Assembly (NCBI GenBank): GCA_945878995.1 | Contig: CAMCUN010000005.1 | Span: 20,032-84,031, forward strand | DNA length: 64,000 bases | Source of the DNA: Polaromonas sp. YR568 | Lineage (GTDB): Bacteria; Pseudomonadota; Gammaproteobacteria; Burkholderiales; Burkholderiaceae_C | Direction: 5' to 3' | Shown: positions 45,463-53,657 of the stretch, piece by piece | How positions within the stretch are numbered: the first letter of the stretch is position 1 | Layout of the letters: each line of letters starts with the position of its first letter | Translations under genes and position numbers: made by a program | The notes under the pieces: generated by a model | Told to the model about the DNA's origin: nothing | Databases searched by the model: none | Seen by the model: the letters and a program-made list of their open reading frames with translations, nothing else

Positions 45463-46143
45463 ATGCATCCCAGCGAACTTCCTGATGAAATCACCGAGCG
45501 CATGCGGGTGCGCCGGGGCCGTTTGCACCTCTTCGAGCGCCTGGACGTTAGCCGCACAGCGCTTGTGGTGATAGACATGCAAAACGCTTTTTTGCGCCCG
45601 GGCGCGCCCTCGGAAACGCCCATGGCACGCGCCATCGTGCCGCAAATCAACCGCCTAGCGCAGGCCGTGCGGGCCGGCGGTGGCGTGGTGGCTTTTGCGC
45701 AGGGCTCCTTCCAGCCCAGCGGGCCCGAGGCCTGGCCACTGTTTTTTGAGCACATGGTCAACCCGGCCTTCTCGGCTGCCATCTTGCAGGCCCTGACCCC
45801 TGGCCACCCTGACCATGAGCTGTGGCCGGAACTGGACGTGCAGGATGGTGACGTGCGCGTACGTAAAAAGCGTTACAGCGCTTTTTTCCCCGGTGCCTGC
45901 AGCCTGCCCGAGCAACTGCGAGAGCGGGGGGTGGACACGGTCATCATCACCGGCACCCTGACCAATGTGTGCTGCGAGGCCTCGGCCCGCGACGCCATGA
46001 TGGGCGACTTCAAGACCGTGATGGTCAGCGACGCCAATGCAGCCCGCTCGGACGCCGAGCACCTGGCCGCCCTGGTGACGCTGGTGCAGTTTTTCGCCGA
46101 TGTCCGCAGCACCGACGAAGTGCTGGCCATGCTTTCCCCGTAG
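45463..46143 (+). CDS. Cysteine hydrolase, isochorismatase family
   Basis: A 226-residue isochorismatase-like hydrolase. The likely triad is Asp in LVVIDMQNAF, Lys in RKKRYSAFF, and Cys in TLTNVCCEASARDA, where a cis-peptide motif also fits. Family members hydrolyse amides such as N-carbamoylsarcosine, nicotinamide or ureidoacrylate; substrate unknown here. The final codons CTT TCC CCG TAG run into REP-like array 3: the stop codon is the TAG of the repeat's GTAGGAGCC, so the natural C-terminus may have been set by repeat insertion. Confidence 0.88.
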   Translation: MHPSELPDEITERMRVRRGRLHLFERLDVSRTALVVIDMQNAFLRPGAPSETPMARAIVPQINRLAQAVRAGGGVVAFAQGSFQPSGPEAWPLFFEHMVNPAFSAAILQALTPGHPDHELWPELDVQDGDVRVRKKRYSAFFPGACSLPEQLRERGVDTVIITGTLTNVCCEASARDAMMGDFKTVMVSDANAARSDAEHLAALVTLVQFFADVRSTDEVLAMLSP

Positions 46144-46410
46144 GAGCCGGCCTGCCGGCGAATGTTCGCCTGAGGAGATGCCTGTTGTCCGCCACCATTC
46201 GCTTGCAGGCAAGCTCCTACAAAGACAAGATGGAGCTTCCCTGTATGAGCCGGCCTGCCGGCGAATCTTGGCGTGAGGTGATGCCCGTTGCCCGCTGCGA
46301 TTCGCTTGCAGGCAAGCTCCTACAAAGACAAGATGGAGCTCCCCTGTAGGAGCCGGCCTGCCGGCGAATGTTCGCCTGAGGTGATGCCCTTGCCCGGCAC
46401 GAATCGTCGG
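46140..46410. repeat. REP-like tandem array 3 (3 units)
   Basis: Left arms begin at 46140 (GTAGGAGCCGG, first T lost), 46242 (TGTATGAGCC, one substitution) and 46345, with right arms GCAGGCAAGCTCCTACA between them, period about 103 bp. The last unit decays after 46400 (GGCACGAATCGTCGGCAG). It is the same family as arrays 1 and 2, lying between the cysteine hydrolase and the converging ThDP enzyme. It supplies the stop codon of the hydrolase. Confidence 0.92.
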
Positions 46411-46455
46411 CAGCCCGGCTTTGAGTGCATGCAAGACCCAGCGCAATCAGTTGCG

Positions 46456-48171
46456 CTAGGAGCAGATCACATTGAGCAAGGCCTGCCGGCCATGCACCAT
46501 CACCTGCTCGATGGCGCGCTCGATGGCGCCCTCCAGCGCGTCCACGCTTTCCACCCGTTCGCCCCAGCCGCCGCAGGCGGCGATGACCTGCTCGAAGTGC
46601 GGCATCGGCGCCAGCGACACCAGCTCCATCCCTTGGCGGGCGGCCACGCCCTGCGGATAGAGGGCGCGGGTGGCGCGCTCGACCGCGCCGTAGCCGCCGT
46701 TGTTGAGCACCACGGTGAGTGTGGCAATGCCGTGCATGGCTGCGGCATGGTGGCATGCCAGGGGGTTGGAGAACTCGTAGCTGCCGTCGCCCAAGGTGGC
46801 CACCACCAGCGCCTCGGGCCTGGCCAGCTTGGCGCCCAGTGCGGCCGGCAGGCCCCAGCCTAGGCCGCCCACGGGGCTGGAGCCGAAATAGCTGCCGGGC
46901 TCGTGCAAGCTCAGGGCGGCGCTTACCAGCGAGTACTCGTTGACCACGATGGCGCCCGGATGCGCTTGCAGCGCCCGACCCAGGGCCGCGCTGACCGCCG
47001 CCATGCCCAGGGGCTGGCCCGCTTGACTGCCCTGGGCAATGGCTTGGCCCAGGGTCTGCCGGCGCGCAGCGCCCTTTTGGCTGAGCAGGTTCTCGCGTGC
47101 GGCGCGCAGCTCAGGGCGGCAGGTGTGCGCGCTGAGTGCCTGGCGCAAGGCTCGCAAGAAAGCCGCGGGCGTGGACTGCACGCTCGCGTCAGAGCGAAAC
47201 CCCCGGTTGGGGTAGGCCGCGTACAAGGGGTCGCTGCCCACATGGAAAACCGGTACCCCTTCGCGCGGCTGGCCTTGCGCGGGGATCCAGGGCACATCGC
47301 AGTCGAGCACCACAATGGCATCGGCCTGGTCCAGCCAGGGCTGAACCTCGTAGCCGGCGTGCATGGGGTGGGTGTTGGGCAGGTTCAGGTAGCGGGGCCT
47401 GAACTCGACCACGGGCCAGGCCCAGTCCTGGGCCAACGCGGCCAGCAAGGGCAGGGCCTCGGGCTCGCGCCCGGCGCGCGCCGTGATGATCAAGGGGCAG
47501 CGCGCGCCAGCCAGCACGCGGGCCATCTCCGCGAGCGCCGCCGCCGAAGGCTCGCCTGCCAGCACCGCGCCTTGCGAGCTGCCCAGGTTGGGCGCTGGGG
47601 CTTGCTCGTGCATGACCTCCCTGGGCAGGCTCAGATAAACCGGGCCTGGCGGCTGGGCGCGGGCAATGGCCAGGGCCCTGTCGGTGATGGCTTCGAGCTG
47701 CACCGCACTGCGCAGTTCATAGTCCCACTTGGTGTGTTCACGCACCATGCCGGCCTGGTCGAACATTTCCTGCGCCCAATGGATGTTGAGCGAGCGGCTG
47801 GCCGGTGAGCCGCTTTCCAGCCAGGGTGTGCGGCCGGCACACACCAGCATGGGAATGTTCTCGCGGGCCGCGTTGATGAGGCCGCACAAGGCATTGGCCG
47901 TGCCCACGTTCACATGCACCATCAGCGCCTGCGCTTTCCCTGTGACCATGGTCACGCCATAAGCCATGCCGACCGCGACGTTCTCGTGCGGCACCAACAA
48001 GGTCCTCGGGGAGGGAAAGTCCTCTGACCGTTGGCGGGCCAAAGCCTCAACAATGTCAGGGAAATCAGTTCCCGAGTTAACAAAGAAAAATGAAATTCCA
48101 CGATCTGCCAGAATTCGCAGAAACGCCTCCCCGGCGGGCATCTGGGCCTGAGTGCTGCCTGTGAGATTCAT
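46456..48171 (-). CDS. Thiamine diphosphate-dependent enzyme (acetolactate synthase-like)
   Basis: A 571-residue three-domain ThDP enzyme. The N-terminal Pyr domain has VPHENVAVGMAYGVTM with the cofactor-activating Glu. The C-terminal PP domain has GDGSYEFSNPLACHHAAAMHG...NNGGYG, the Mg/ThDP motif. It belongs to the acetolactate synthase/benzoylformate decarboxylase superfamily but is unlikely to be true AHAS, having no regulatory subunit and lying in a catabolic region. It could decarboxylate or carboligate a 2-oxo acid. It diverges from an amidohydrolase gene with only 36 bp between starts, suggesting shared control. Confidence 0.88.
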   Translation of the reverse strand: MNLTGSTQAQMPAGEAFLRILADRGISFFFVNSGTDFPDIVEALARQRSEDFPSPRTLLVPHENVAVGMAYGVTMVTGKAQALMVHVNVGTANALCGLINAARENIPMLVCAGRTPWLESGSPASRSLNIHWAQEMFDQAGMVREHTKWDYELRSAVQLEAITDRALAIARAQPPGPVYLSLPREVMHEQAPAPNLGSSQGAVLAGEPSAAALAEMARVLAGARCPLIITARAGREPEALPLLAALAQDWAWPVVEFRPRYLNLPNTHPMHAGYEVQPWLDQADAIVVLDCDVPWIPAQGQPREGVPVFHVGSDPLYAAYPNRGFRSDASVQSTPAAFLRALRQALSAHTCRPELRAARENLLSQKGAARRQTLGQAIAQGSQAGQPLGMAAVSAALGRALQAHPGAIVVNEYSLVSAALSLHEPGSYFGSSPVGGLGWGLPAALGAKLARPEALVVATLGDGSYEFSNPLACHHAAAMHGIATLTVVLNNGGYGAVERATRALYPQGVAARQGMELVSLAPMPHFEQVIAACGGWGERVESVDALEGAIERAIEQVMVHGRQALLNVICS

Positions 48172-48207
48172 TCGGGGTCTTTCTTTTCTGTTGCAGGTTC
48201 TTTTTCA

Positions 48208-49071
48208 ATGACAAACAGCATCCGCGCCATTGATTGCGTGGTCAATCCGATCACGCCCGAGATCATGGCCATGCGGCCTGCCTGGTCCAAGTCATTCTGG
48301 CAGGAAAAGATCGGGCGGGACGCCTCCGTGGCTCAGGGCCTGACACACCACCAGATGCTAGCGCTGATGGACCACGCGGGCATCGAACGCGCTTTGCTCA
48401 TTGCCACCAAGACCGGCCAGCTGGGCATCCCCGGCAGCTGGCACTTGCCCTACAAGGTGGTGGCCGAGGCGGTGCAGCAGCACCCTGACCGCTTCAGCGG
48501 CCTGGCCGGGTTGGACCCGACCGAAGGCATGGCCGGGGTGCGCGCCTTGCGCCACGCCGTTCAGGAGTACGGCTTTGTGGGCGCGCACTTTTACCCCCAC
48601 TGGTTTGAGCTGGCCCCAGACCACGCGCGCTGGTACCCGTTTTATGCGGCCTGCGTCGACCTCGACGTGCCGGTGCAACTGCAAGTGGGCCAGTCCCTGG
48701 TCTATGACCCTGTCCGGCCTTTGCGCAGCGTCGGCAAGCCCCTGTCGCTGGACGCGGTGGCCTGCGACTTTCCTGAGCTCAAGCTCATTGGCATCCATGT
48801 GGGCATTCCCTGGACCGAGGAGATGATCGCCATGTCCTGGAAGCACCCTAACGTCTACATCGGCTGCGACGCCCACAGCCCGCGCTACTGGCCGGCCTCG
48901 TTTGTGCATTACATCAACAGCTACGGCCAGGACAAGGTGATCTTCGGCACCGATTACCCGGTGCTCGATTTCCAGCGCACCCGTGACGAGATCGAGGCAC
49001 TGGGCCTCAAAGACGGCGTGCTGGCCAAGTTGCTGCGCGAGAACGCCAGGCGCTTGTACCGCCTGCCCTGA
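48208..49071 (+). CDS. Amidohydrolase 2 family protein (ACMSD-like)
   Basis: A 287-residue TIM-barrel protein of the amidohydrolase_2 group. FSGLAGLDPTEGMAGVRALR, FVGAHFYPHWFELAPDH, LIGIHVGIPW and the terminal FGTDYPVLDFQRTRDE with the conserved metal-site Asp are seen. The usual N-terminal HxH metal motif is not evident (DCVVNPITPE instead), as in several divergent members. Such proteins include decarboxylases and lactonases of aromatic catabolism. The gene precedes an ABC uptake operon by 38 nt. Confidence 0.85.
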   Translation: MTNSIRAIDCVVNPITPEIMAMRPAWSKSFWQEKIGRDASVAQGLTHHQMLALMDHAGIERALLIATKTGQLGIPGSWHLPYKVVAEAVQQHPDRFSGLAGLDPTEGMAGVRALRHAVQEYGFVGAHFYPHWFELAPDHARWYPFYAACVDLDVPVQLQVGQSLVYDPVRPLRSVGKPLSLDAVACDFPELKLIGIHVGIPWTEEMIAMSWKHPNVYIGCDAHSPRYWPASFVHYINSYGQDKVIFGTDYPVLDFQRTRDEIEALGLKDGVLAKLLRENARRLYRLP

Positions 49072-49109
49072 ACAGACCTTTGCCCCCTTTCACTTTAAGG
49101 AACATTGCC

Positions 49110-50279
49110 ATGACACATTTCTGGAAATCCCGACTGCTCGCCCTGGCCGCCGCGCTGCTGCCCTTGGCCGCCAGCGCACAGGCCCCGGCTGGCAAGGTGC
49201 AGCTGGGCGTGGTGACCGCCCTGACCGGCCCGCTGGCTGCGCCTGGCGTGTTCCAGATGAACGGCTTCAAGCTGGCGGTCGAAGAGATCAACGCCAACGG
49301 CGGCATCACGGTGGCCGGCCGCAAGTACCAGGTCGAGTTGAAGGTGTATGACACCCGGGCCAACCCCAGTGAGGGGGCCTCGGCCATGCAGCGCCTGGCT
49401 ACCGTGGACAAGGTGCCGGTGGTGCTCGGCGAGCTGTCCTCTGGCGTGGCGGCGGCCATTGCGCCCATTGCCCAGGACTACACCATGCCACTCATCCTGA
49501 CCGTGCCCACGGGCCCCAACTTGACCGAGCAGGGCAACCCCTATTTGTTCCGCGTCAACGCCAACAACCTGCAGCTGAACCAGGCTCTGGCCGAATTCTT
49601 GTCCAAGCAGGGCTGGTCGCCGATTTCCTTTGTGGCCTGGAACAACGACGCCGGGCGCGGCGGTGTCATTGGCATCAAGGAGCTGATGCCTGCGGCCACC
49701 AAGGACGGCTATGTGGGCTACTTCAACGTCGGCGAGGTCGACTTCGCCAGCCACATCTCCAACATCCGCAACAGCAAGTCCCAGGCCGTGATGCTTTTCA
49801 TGGACGAGGAGCCCGGCAGCCTGGCCATCAAACAGATCCGCGACGCGGGCCTGAAGGTGCAGATGGTCGGCACGCTGGCCATGGGCTCGGACCGTTTCCT
49901 TAAGCGGCTTGACGCTCAGCGCCTCGACGGCATGGTGCAGTACAACGCCTTTCCGCCCAATGCCGATGTGCCGCGCATCAAGAATTTCAGCCAGCGTTAC
50001 AAAGCCAAATACGGTGAAGAGGCCCACGGTTTTGCCGCCCAGTCTTATGACGGCGTGATGGTGGCCGTGGCCGCCATGCAGGCCGCCGGAACAGTCAGCA
50101 ATGGCAAGGCCATTCGAGACGCGCTGGCCAAAGTCGACCACCAGGGCGTGATTGGCCGCATCAAGTTCGACGCCAAGGGCCAAGCCAGCCCAGCGGTCTA
50201 CGTGACCCAGTGGTGTGCCAACGGCAGCCGCAGCATTTTGTACCCTGAAAACCTCAAAGCAGGTTGCGGCGCCGGTTGA
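49110..50279 (+). CDS. Branched-chain amino acid-type ABC transporter substrate-binding protein
   Basis: A 389-residue periplasmic binding protein of the LivJ/LivK (Peripla_BP_6) type. A signal peptide (MTHFWKSRLLALAAALLPLA, cleaved near ASAQA) is followed by QLGVVTALTGPLAAPGVFQMNG and GGITVAGRKYQVEL. ATG at 49110 with AAGGA upstream. It heads a complete livHMGF set, so it delivers substrate to that importer. Given the CoA ligase and ThDP enzyme nearby, the ligand may be an aromatic or keto acid rather than an amino acid; this is inference. Confidence 0.92.
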   Translation: MTHFWKSRLLALAAALLPLAASAQAPAGKVQLGVVTALTGPLAAPGVFQMNGFKLAVEEINANGGITVAGRKYQVELKVYDTRANPSEGASAMQRLATVDKVPVVLGELSSGVAAAIAPIAQDYTMPLILTVPTGPNLTEQGNPYLFRVNANNLQLNQALAEFLSKQGWSPISFVAWNNDAGRGGVIGIKELMPAATKDGYVGYFNVGEVDFASHISNIRNSKSQAVMLFMDEEPGSLAIKQIRDAGLKVQMVGTLAMGSDRFLKRLDAQRLDGMVQYNAFPPNADVPRIKNFSQRYKAKYGEEAHGFAAQSYDGVMVAVAAMQAAGTVSNGKAIRDALAKVDHQGVIGRIKFDAKGQASPAVYVTQWCANGSRSILYPENLKAGCGAG

Positions 50280-50307
50280 TGCGCGCGCGCACTGAGCGAG
50301 GGCGTGC

Positions 50308-51183
50308 ATGAACGAGGCGCTGCTCGAGCAGGTCATCAACGGCCTGATGATGGGCTCCATCTATGTGTTGGTGGCCTTGGGCATGGTGCTCATCTATGGG
50401 GTGATGCACGTGGTCAACTTTGCCCACGGCGTGCTCTTCACCATGGGGGGCTACCTGGGCCACTTTTTCTACCACCGGCTGGTCGACAGCTACGTGCTGG
50501 CCATCTTGCTGTCCATGCTGACGCTGGGCCTGATCGGCGTTTTGCTAGAGCGTGGCGTGTTCAGGCCCTTGGCGGGCAACCTGCGCAACCAGGTGATCGC
50601 CTCCCTGGGCCTGATCCTGTTTCTGGAAAACGGCGTGGTGGCGCTGTGGGGGGCCAATGCCCTGCAGTGGAAGGTGGCGACGACCGAGCGCTTTGTGGAG
50701 ATCGGCGAGCTGCGTTTCAGCCAGCACCACCTGGGCATCATCCTCATCACCCTGGTGCTGGTCGCCGCACTGGGCCTGTACCTCAAATACACCCGTTTTG
50801 GCACGGCCATACGCGCCACCAGCCAGAGCCAGGAGGCGGCCATCGTGGTGGGCATTCCCGTGCGGCGCGTGCAGTGGACCACCTTTGCCATCGGCTCCAT
50901 GCTCGCGGGCATTGGCGGGGCCTTGGTGGGCCCGCTGTTTTTGGTGTTTCCGCAAATGGGCGATGTGCCCTTGATCAAGGGTCTGGCCGGCATTTTGTTG
51001 GGTGGCATGGGCAGCGTGCCTGGCGCGGTGATTGGCGGGCTGTTGCTGGGCGTGACCGAGTCGGTCTCCACCTTGTACCTGCCCACGGATTACCGCGACT
51101 CCATCGCCTTCATGGTGATGGTGCTGATCTTGCTGGTGCGGCCCCAGGGCCTGTTTGGCCAGCGCATGCGAGGTGAAGACTGA
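50308..51183 (+). CDS. livH: Branched-chain-type ABC transporter permease (LivH)
   Basis: A 291-residue inner-membrane permease. The start INGLMMGSIYVLVALGMVLIYGVMHVVNFAHG and the C-terminal GLAGILLGGMGSVPGAVIGGLLLGV are LivH hallmarks, with about eight membrane segments. It forms the membrane channel with LivM; its stop overlaps the livM start. ATG lies 28 nt after the binding-protein gene. Confidence 0.93.
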   Translation: MNEALLEQVINGLMMGSIYVLVALGMVLIYGVMHVVNFAHGVLFTMGGYLGHFFYHRLVDSYVLAILLSMLTLGLIGVLLERGVFRPLAGNLRNQVIASLGLILFLENGVVALWGANALQWKVATTERFVEIGELRFSQHHLGIILITLVLVAALGLYLKYTRFGTAIRATSQSQEAAIVVGIPVRRVQWTTFAIGSMLAGIGGALVGPLFLVFPQMGDVPLIKGLAGILLGGMGSVPGAVIGGLLLGVTESVSTLYLPTDYRDSIAFMVMVLILLVRPQGLFGQRMRGED

Positions 51184-52169
51184 TGGCGATGCACCGTTCA
51201 CTGGCCTGGCTGCTGGCACTGAGCGTGACGGCGGCGCTGCTGTCCGCGCCGGTTTGGGCCGCCGAGCACCCTTATGTTTTGCACATGATGGTGCTCATTT
51301 GCATTTACGCCATTCCTGCCGTGGGCCTGAACCTGATGCTGGGCTACAGCGGCCTGGTGTCGCTGGGCCACATGGGCTTTGCCGGCCTGGGTGCCTACAC
51401 GGCGGCGGTGCTCATGGTCGACGCCCGCTGGAGCTTTTGGACTGCGCTGGCGGCAGGCACTGTGTCCGCAGGCCTGGCAGGGGTGCTGATTGGCCTGATC
51501 TGCTTTCGCTTTCGCGGCCACTTTTTCATGATCGTCACCCTGGCTTTTGGCCTGCTTCTGCACGCTGTCATGAACAACTGGGACGCGGTCACCCGGGGTG
51601 CGGCAGGCTTTGCCGGCATTCCGCGGCCCAAGCCCATTGCTTGGGGCGACACCGTGATTGCTTTCGGTCAGCTGCCCAATTTTTACTACCTGGCCCTGGC
51701 CTTGACGGTGCTGGTGTTTGCGCTGCAGTACCTGGTGGTGCGCTCCAACCTGGGCCGCATCCTGGGGGCGATTCGGCAAGACGAGCGGCTGGCCCGCTCG
51801 CGCGGCGTCAATGTGCTCATGTACAAAACCGTGGTGTTTTCGCTGGGCACGGCGCTGGCCGGTCTGGGTGGTGTGCTGCATGTGTCTTTTTTGCGCGTGG
51901 CCGCCCCTGCGAGCTTCACCATGCTAGAGAGCATCAACACCGTGCTGATTGTCATCATTGGCGGCGCGGGTTTCCTGGTGGGGCCGGTGCTGGGCGCTGT
52001 GGTCTTTGTGGCCTTGCCTGAAGGCCTGCGGCTGGCCAATGAATGGCGCTTGGTCATCTTTGGCGCTTTGTTGGTGCTGATCACCCTCTTTGCGCCCAGC
52101 GGACTGGCCGGCCTGCTCGGGCGTTTGTGGACACGCTTGGGCGCGGGTTCCAAGGAGCCTGGGCCATGA
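51183..52169 (+). CDS. livM: Branched-chain-type ABC transporter permease (LivM)
   Basis: A 328-residue permease. IYAIPAVGLNLMLGYSGLVSLGHMGFAGLGAYTAAVL and the EAA-like loop with LGRILGAIRQDERLARSRG are LivM features, and INTVLIVIIGGAGFLVGPVLGA follows. Overlaps livH by 1 nt and livG by 4 nt. The N-terminal LAWLLALSVTAALLSAPVWAAE segment is likely the first membrane helix rather than a cleaved signal. Confidence 0.93.
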   Translation: MAMHRSLAWLLALSVTAALLSAPVWAAEHPYVLHMMVLICIYAIPAVGLNLMLGYSGLVSLGHMGFAGLGAYTAAVLMVDARWSFWTALAAGTVSAGLAGVLIGLICFRFRGHFFMIVTLAFGLLLHAVMNNWDAVTRGAAGFAGIPRPKPIAWGDTVIAFGQLPNFYYLALALTVLVFALQYLVVRSNLGRILGAIRQDERLARSRGVNVLMYKTVVFSLGTALAGLGGVLHVSFLRVAAPASFTMLESINTVLIVIIGGAGFLVGPVLGAVVFVALPEGLRLANEWRLVIFGALLVLITLFAPSGLAGLLGRLWTRLGAGSKEPGP

Positions 52170-52915
52170 GCGCGCTGCAACTCAAGGGCGTGCGCAAGGC
52201 CTACGGCGGCATCGTTGCGCTGGACGGCGCAGAGTTCACCATCGCGGGCCCGGGCATTTACGGTCTGATCGGCCCCAACGGGGCGGGCAAAACCACCTTG
52301 TTTGACGCCATTGCCGGCACGGTCACGCCCGACGCTGGCCAGGTGCTGATGGGTGGGCGCGACGTGACCGGCTGGGCCTCGCACCGCATGGCGGCCGCCG
52401 GCATTTCCCGCACCTTCCAGGAGTGCCGGGTGCTGCTCGAAGAGACCTGCCTGGACAACGTGCTCTTTGCCGCCCAGCCCAAGGGCCTGGGGGCCACGCT
52501 GTCGCAGGTGTTCACGCGCTCCAACCGCCACCGATTGCAGCTTCATGACGAGGCCCTGCGCCTGCTCTCGCTGGTGCGCCTCGAAGCTTATGCCCATGCG
52601 CCGGCCTCGGTCCTGTCTTTTGGGCAGCGCCGCTTACTTGAAATCGTGTCAACCTTCATCAGCTCGCCCGATGTATTTCTTTTGGACGAGCCGGCCTCGG
52701 GCGTCAACCCTTCGCTGCTGGAGGTGCTGATGGACTTTATCCAAACCATGTACGCCGAGCGTCCACGCGTGTTTTTGGTGGTGGAGCACAACATGGAGTT
52801 CATCATGTCGCTGGCCCAGGACATCATCGTCATGCACCAGGGCCGCGTGCTCGAGCGCGGCACGCCCGCCCAGGTGCAGGCCAGCCCCCAGGTGCTGGAG
52901 GCTTACCTCGGATGA
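52166..52915 (+). CDS. livG: Branched-chain-type ABC transporter ATPase (LivG)
   Basis: A 249-residue ATPase. Walker A is GPNGAGKTT; the signature is LSFGQRRLLEI in place of LSGGQ, as is usual for LivG; Walker B is VFLLDEPASGVNP, with the switch His in VVEHNMEFI. I chose the ATG at 52166 because it overlaps the livM stop and has AAGGAG 9 nt upstream; the ORF-track start lies within livM. It overlaps livF by 4 nt. Confidence 0.93.
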   Translation: MSALQLKGVRKAYGGIVALDGAEFTIAGPGIYGLIGPNGAGKTTLFDAIAGTVTPDAGQVLMGGRDVTGWASHRMAAAGISRTFQECRVLLEETCLDNVLFAAQPKGLGATLSQVFTRSNRHRLQLHDEALRLLSLVRLEAYAHAPASVLSFGQRRLLEIVSTFISSPDVFLLDEPASGVNPSLLEVLMDFIQTMYAERPRVFLVVEHNMEFIMSLAQDIIVMHQGRVLERGTPAQVQASPQVLEAYLG

Positions 52916-53628
52916 CGGCCGTGCTGCGCGTGAATGCCCTGAGCGCGGGCTACGGGGGGCGAGTGATCTTGCAGGACGTGAACTTTGAGGTTCAGCCCGG
53001 TCAGATCATGACCATCATTGGCCACAACGGCGCGGGCAAGTCCACGCTGCTGCGGGCCATCTTCAACCTGCTGCCTGTGCGCAGTGGCGGCATCTTCTTG
53101 GGTGAGCGCGATCTCTCGCGCGAAGCCAGCGACCGCCTGCTGCTCGCAGGCATCGCCTACATCCCGCAGCACCGCAGCGTGTTCCCCCGGCTGACCATTG
53201 AAGAAAACCTGCGCATGGGCGGCTACTTGGTGCGTGACAAGGCCGTGCTGGCCGAGCGCACCGCCAAGGTGCTGGACTTGTTTCCGGTGCTCAAACAGCG
53301 TACCGGCCAGCTCGCGGGCATGATGTCTGGCGGCGAGCAGCGCATGCTGGAAATCGCCCGCACGCTGCTGCAAGACCCCAAGCTCATCATGCTCGACGAG
53401 CCCTCCATCGGCTTGGCGCCCAAGATGGTCGATGCGGTGTTTGACAACGTGCGCCTGCTCCGCGAGCAGGGCAAGGCCATCTTGATGGTCGAGCAAAACG
53501 TCAAAAAAGCGCTGTCGGTGTCCGACCGCGGCGGCGTAATGGAGTTGGGCAGCCTGCACATCCAGGACCAAGCCTCCCGGCTGATCGGCGACGAGCGGGT
53601 GGCCAGGCTCTACCTGGGCAAGCGCTGA
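52912..53628 (+). CDS. livF: Branched-chain-type ABC transporter ATPase (LivF)
   Basis: A 238-residue ATPase. Walker A is GHNGAGKST, signature MSGGEQRMLEIARTLL, Walker B LIMLDEPSIGLAP, and the VEQNVKKAL switch follows. Second ATPase of the Liv-type importer and last gene of the transport operon, ending 29 nt from the converging CoA ligase gene. Confidence 0.93.
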   Translation: MTAVLRVNALSAGYGGRVILQDVNFEVQPGQIMTIIGHNGAGKSTLLRAIFNLLPVRSGGIFLGERDLSREASDRLLLAGIAYIPQHRSVFPRLTIEENLRMGGYLVRDKAVLAERTAKVLDLFPVLKQRTGQLAGMMSGGEQRMLEIARTLLQDPKLIMLDEPSIGLAPKMVDAVFDNVRLLREQGKAILMVEQNVKKALSVSDRGGVMELGSLHIQDQASRLIGDERVARLYLGKR

Positions 53629-53657
53629 GCGCTGAGTGATGGGCGGCGCTTGCGCCC

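Noticed and set aside
46456-48171. ThDP enzyme as genuine acetolactate synthase (ilvB/ilvI)
   Set aside because: No regulatory subunit or ilvC is nearby and the gene sits in a catabolic/uptake region, so a specific biosynthetic name is not justified.
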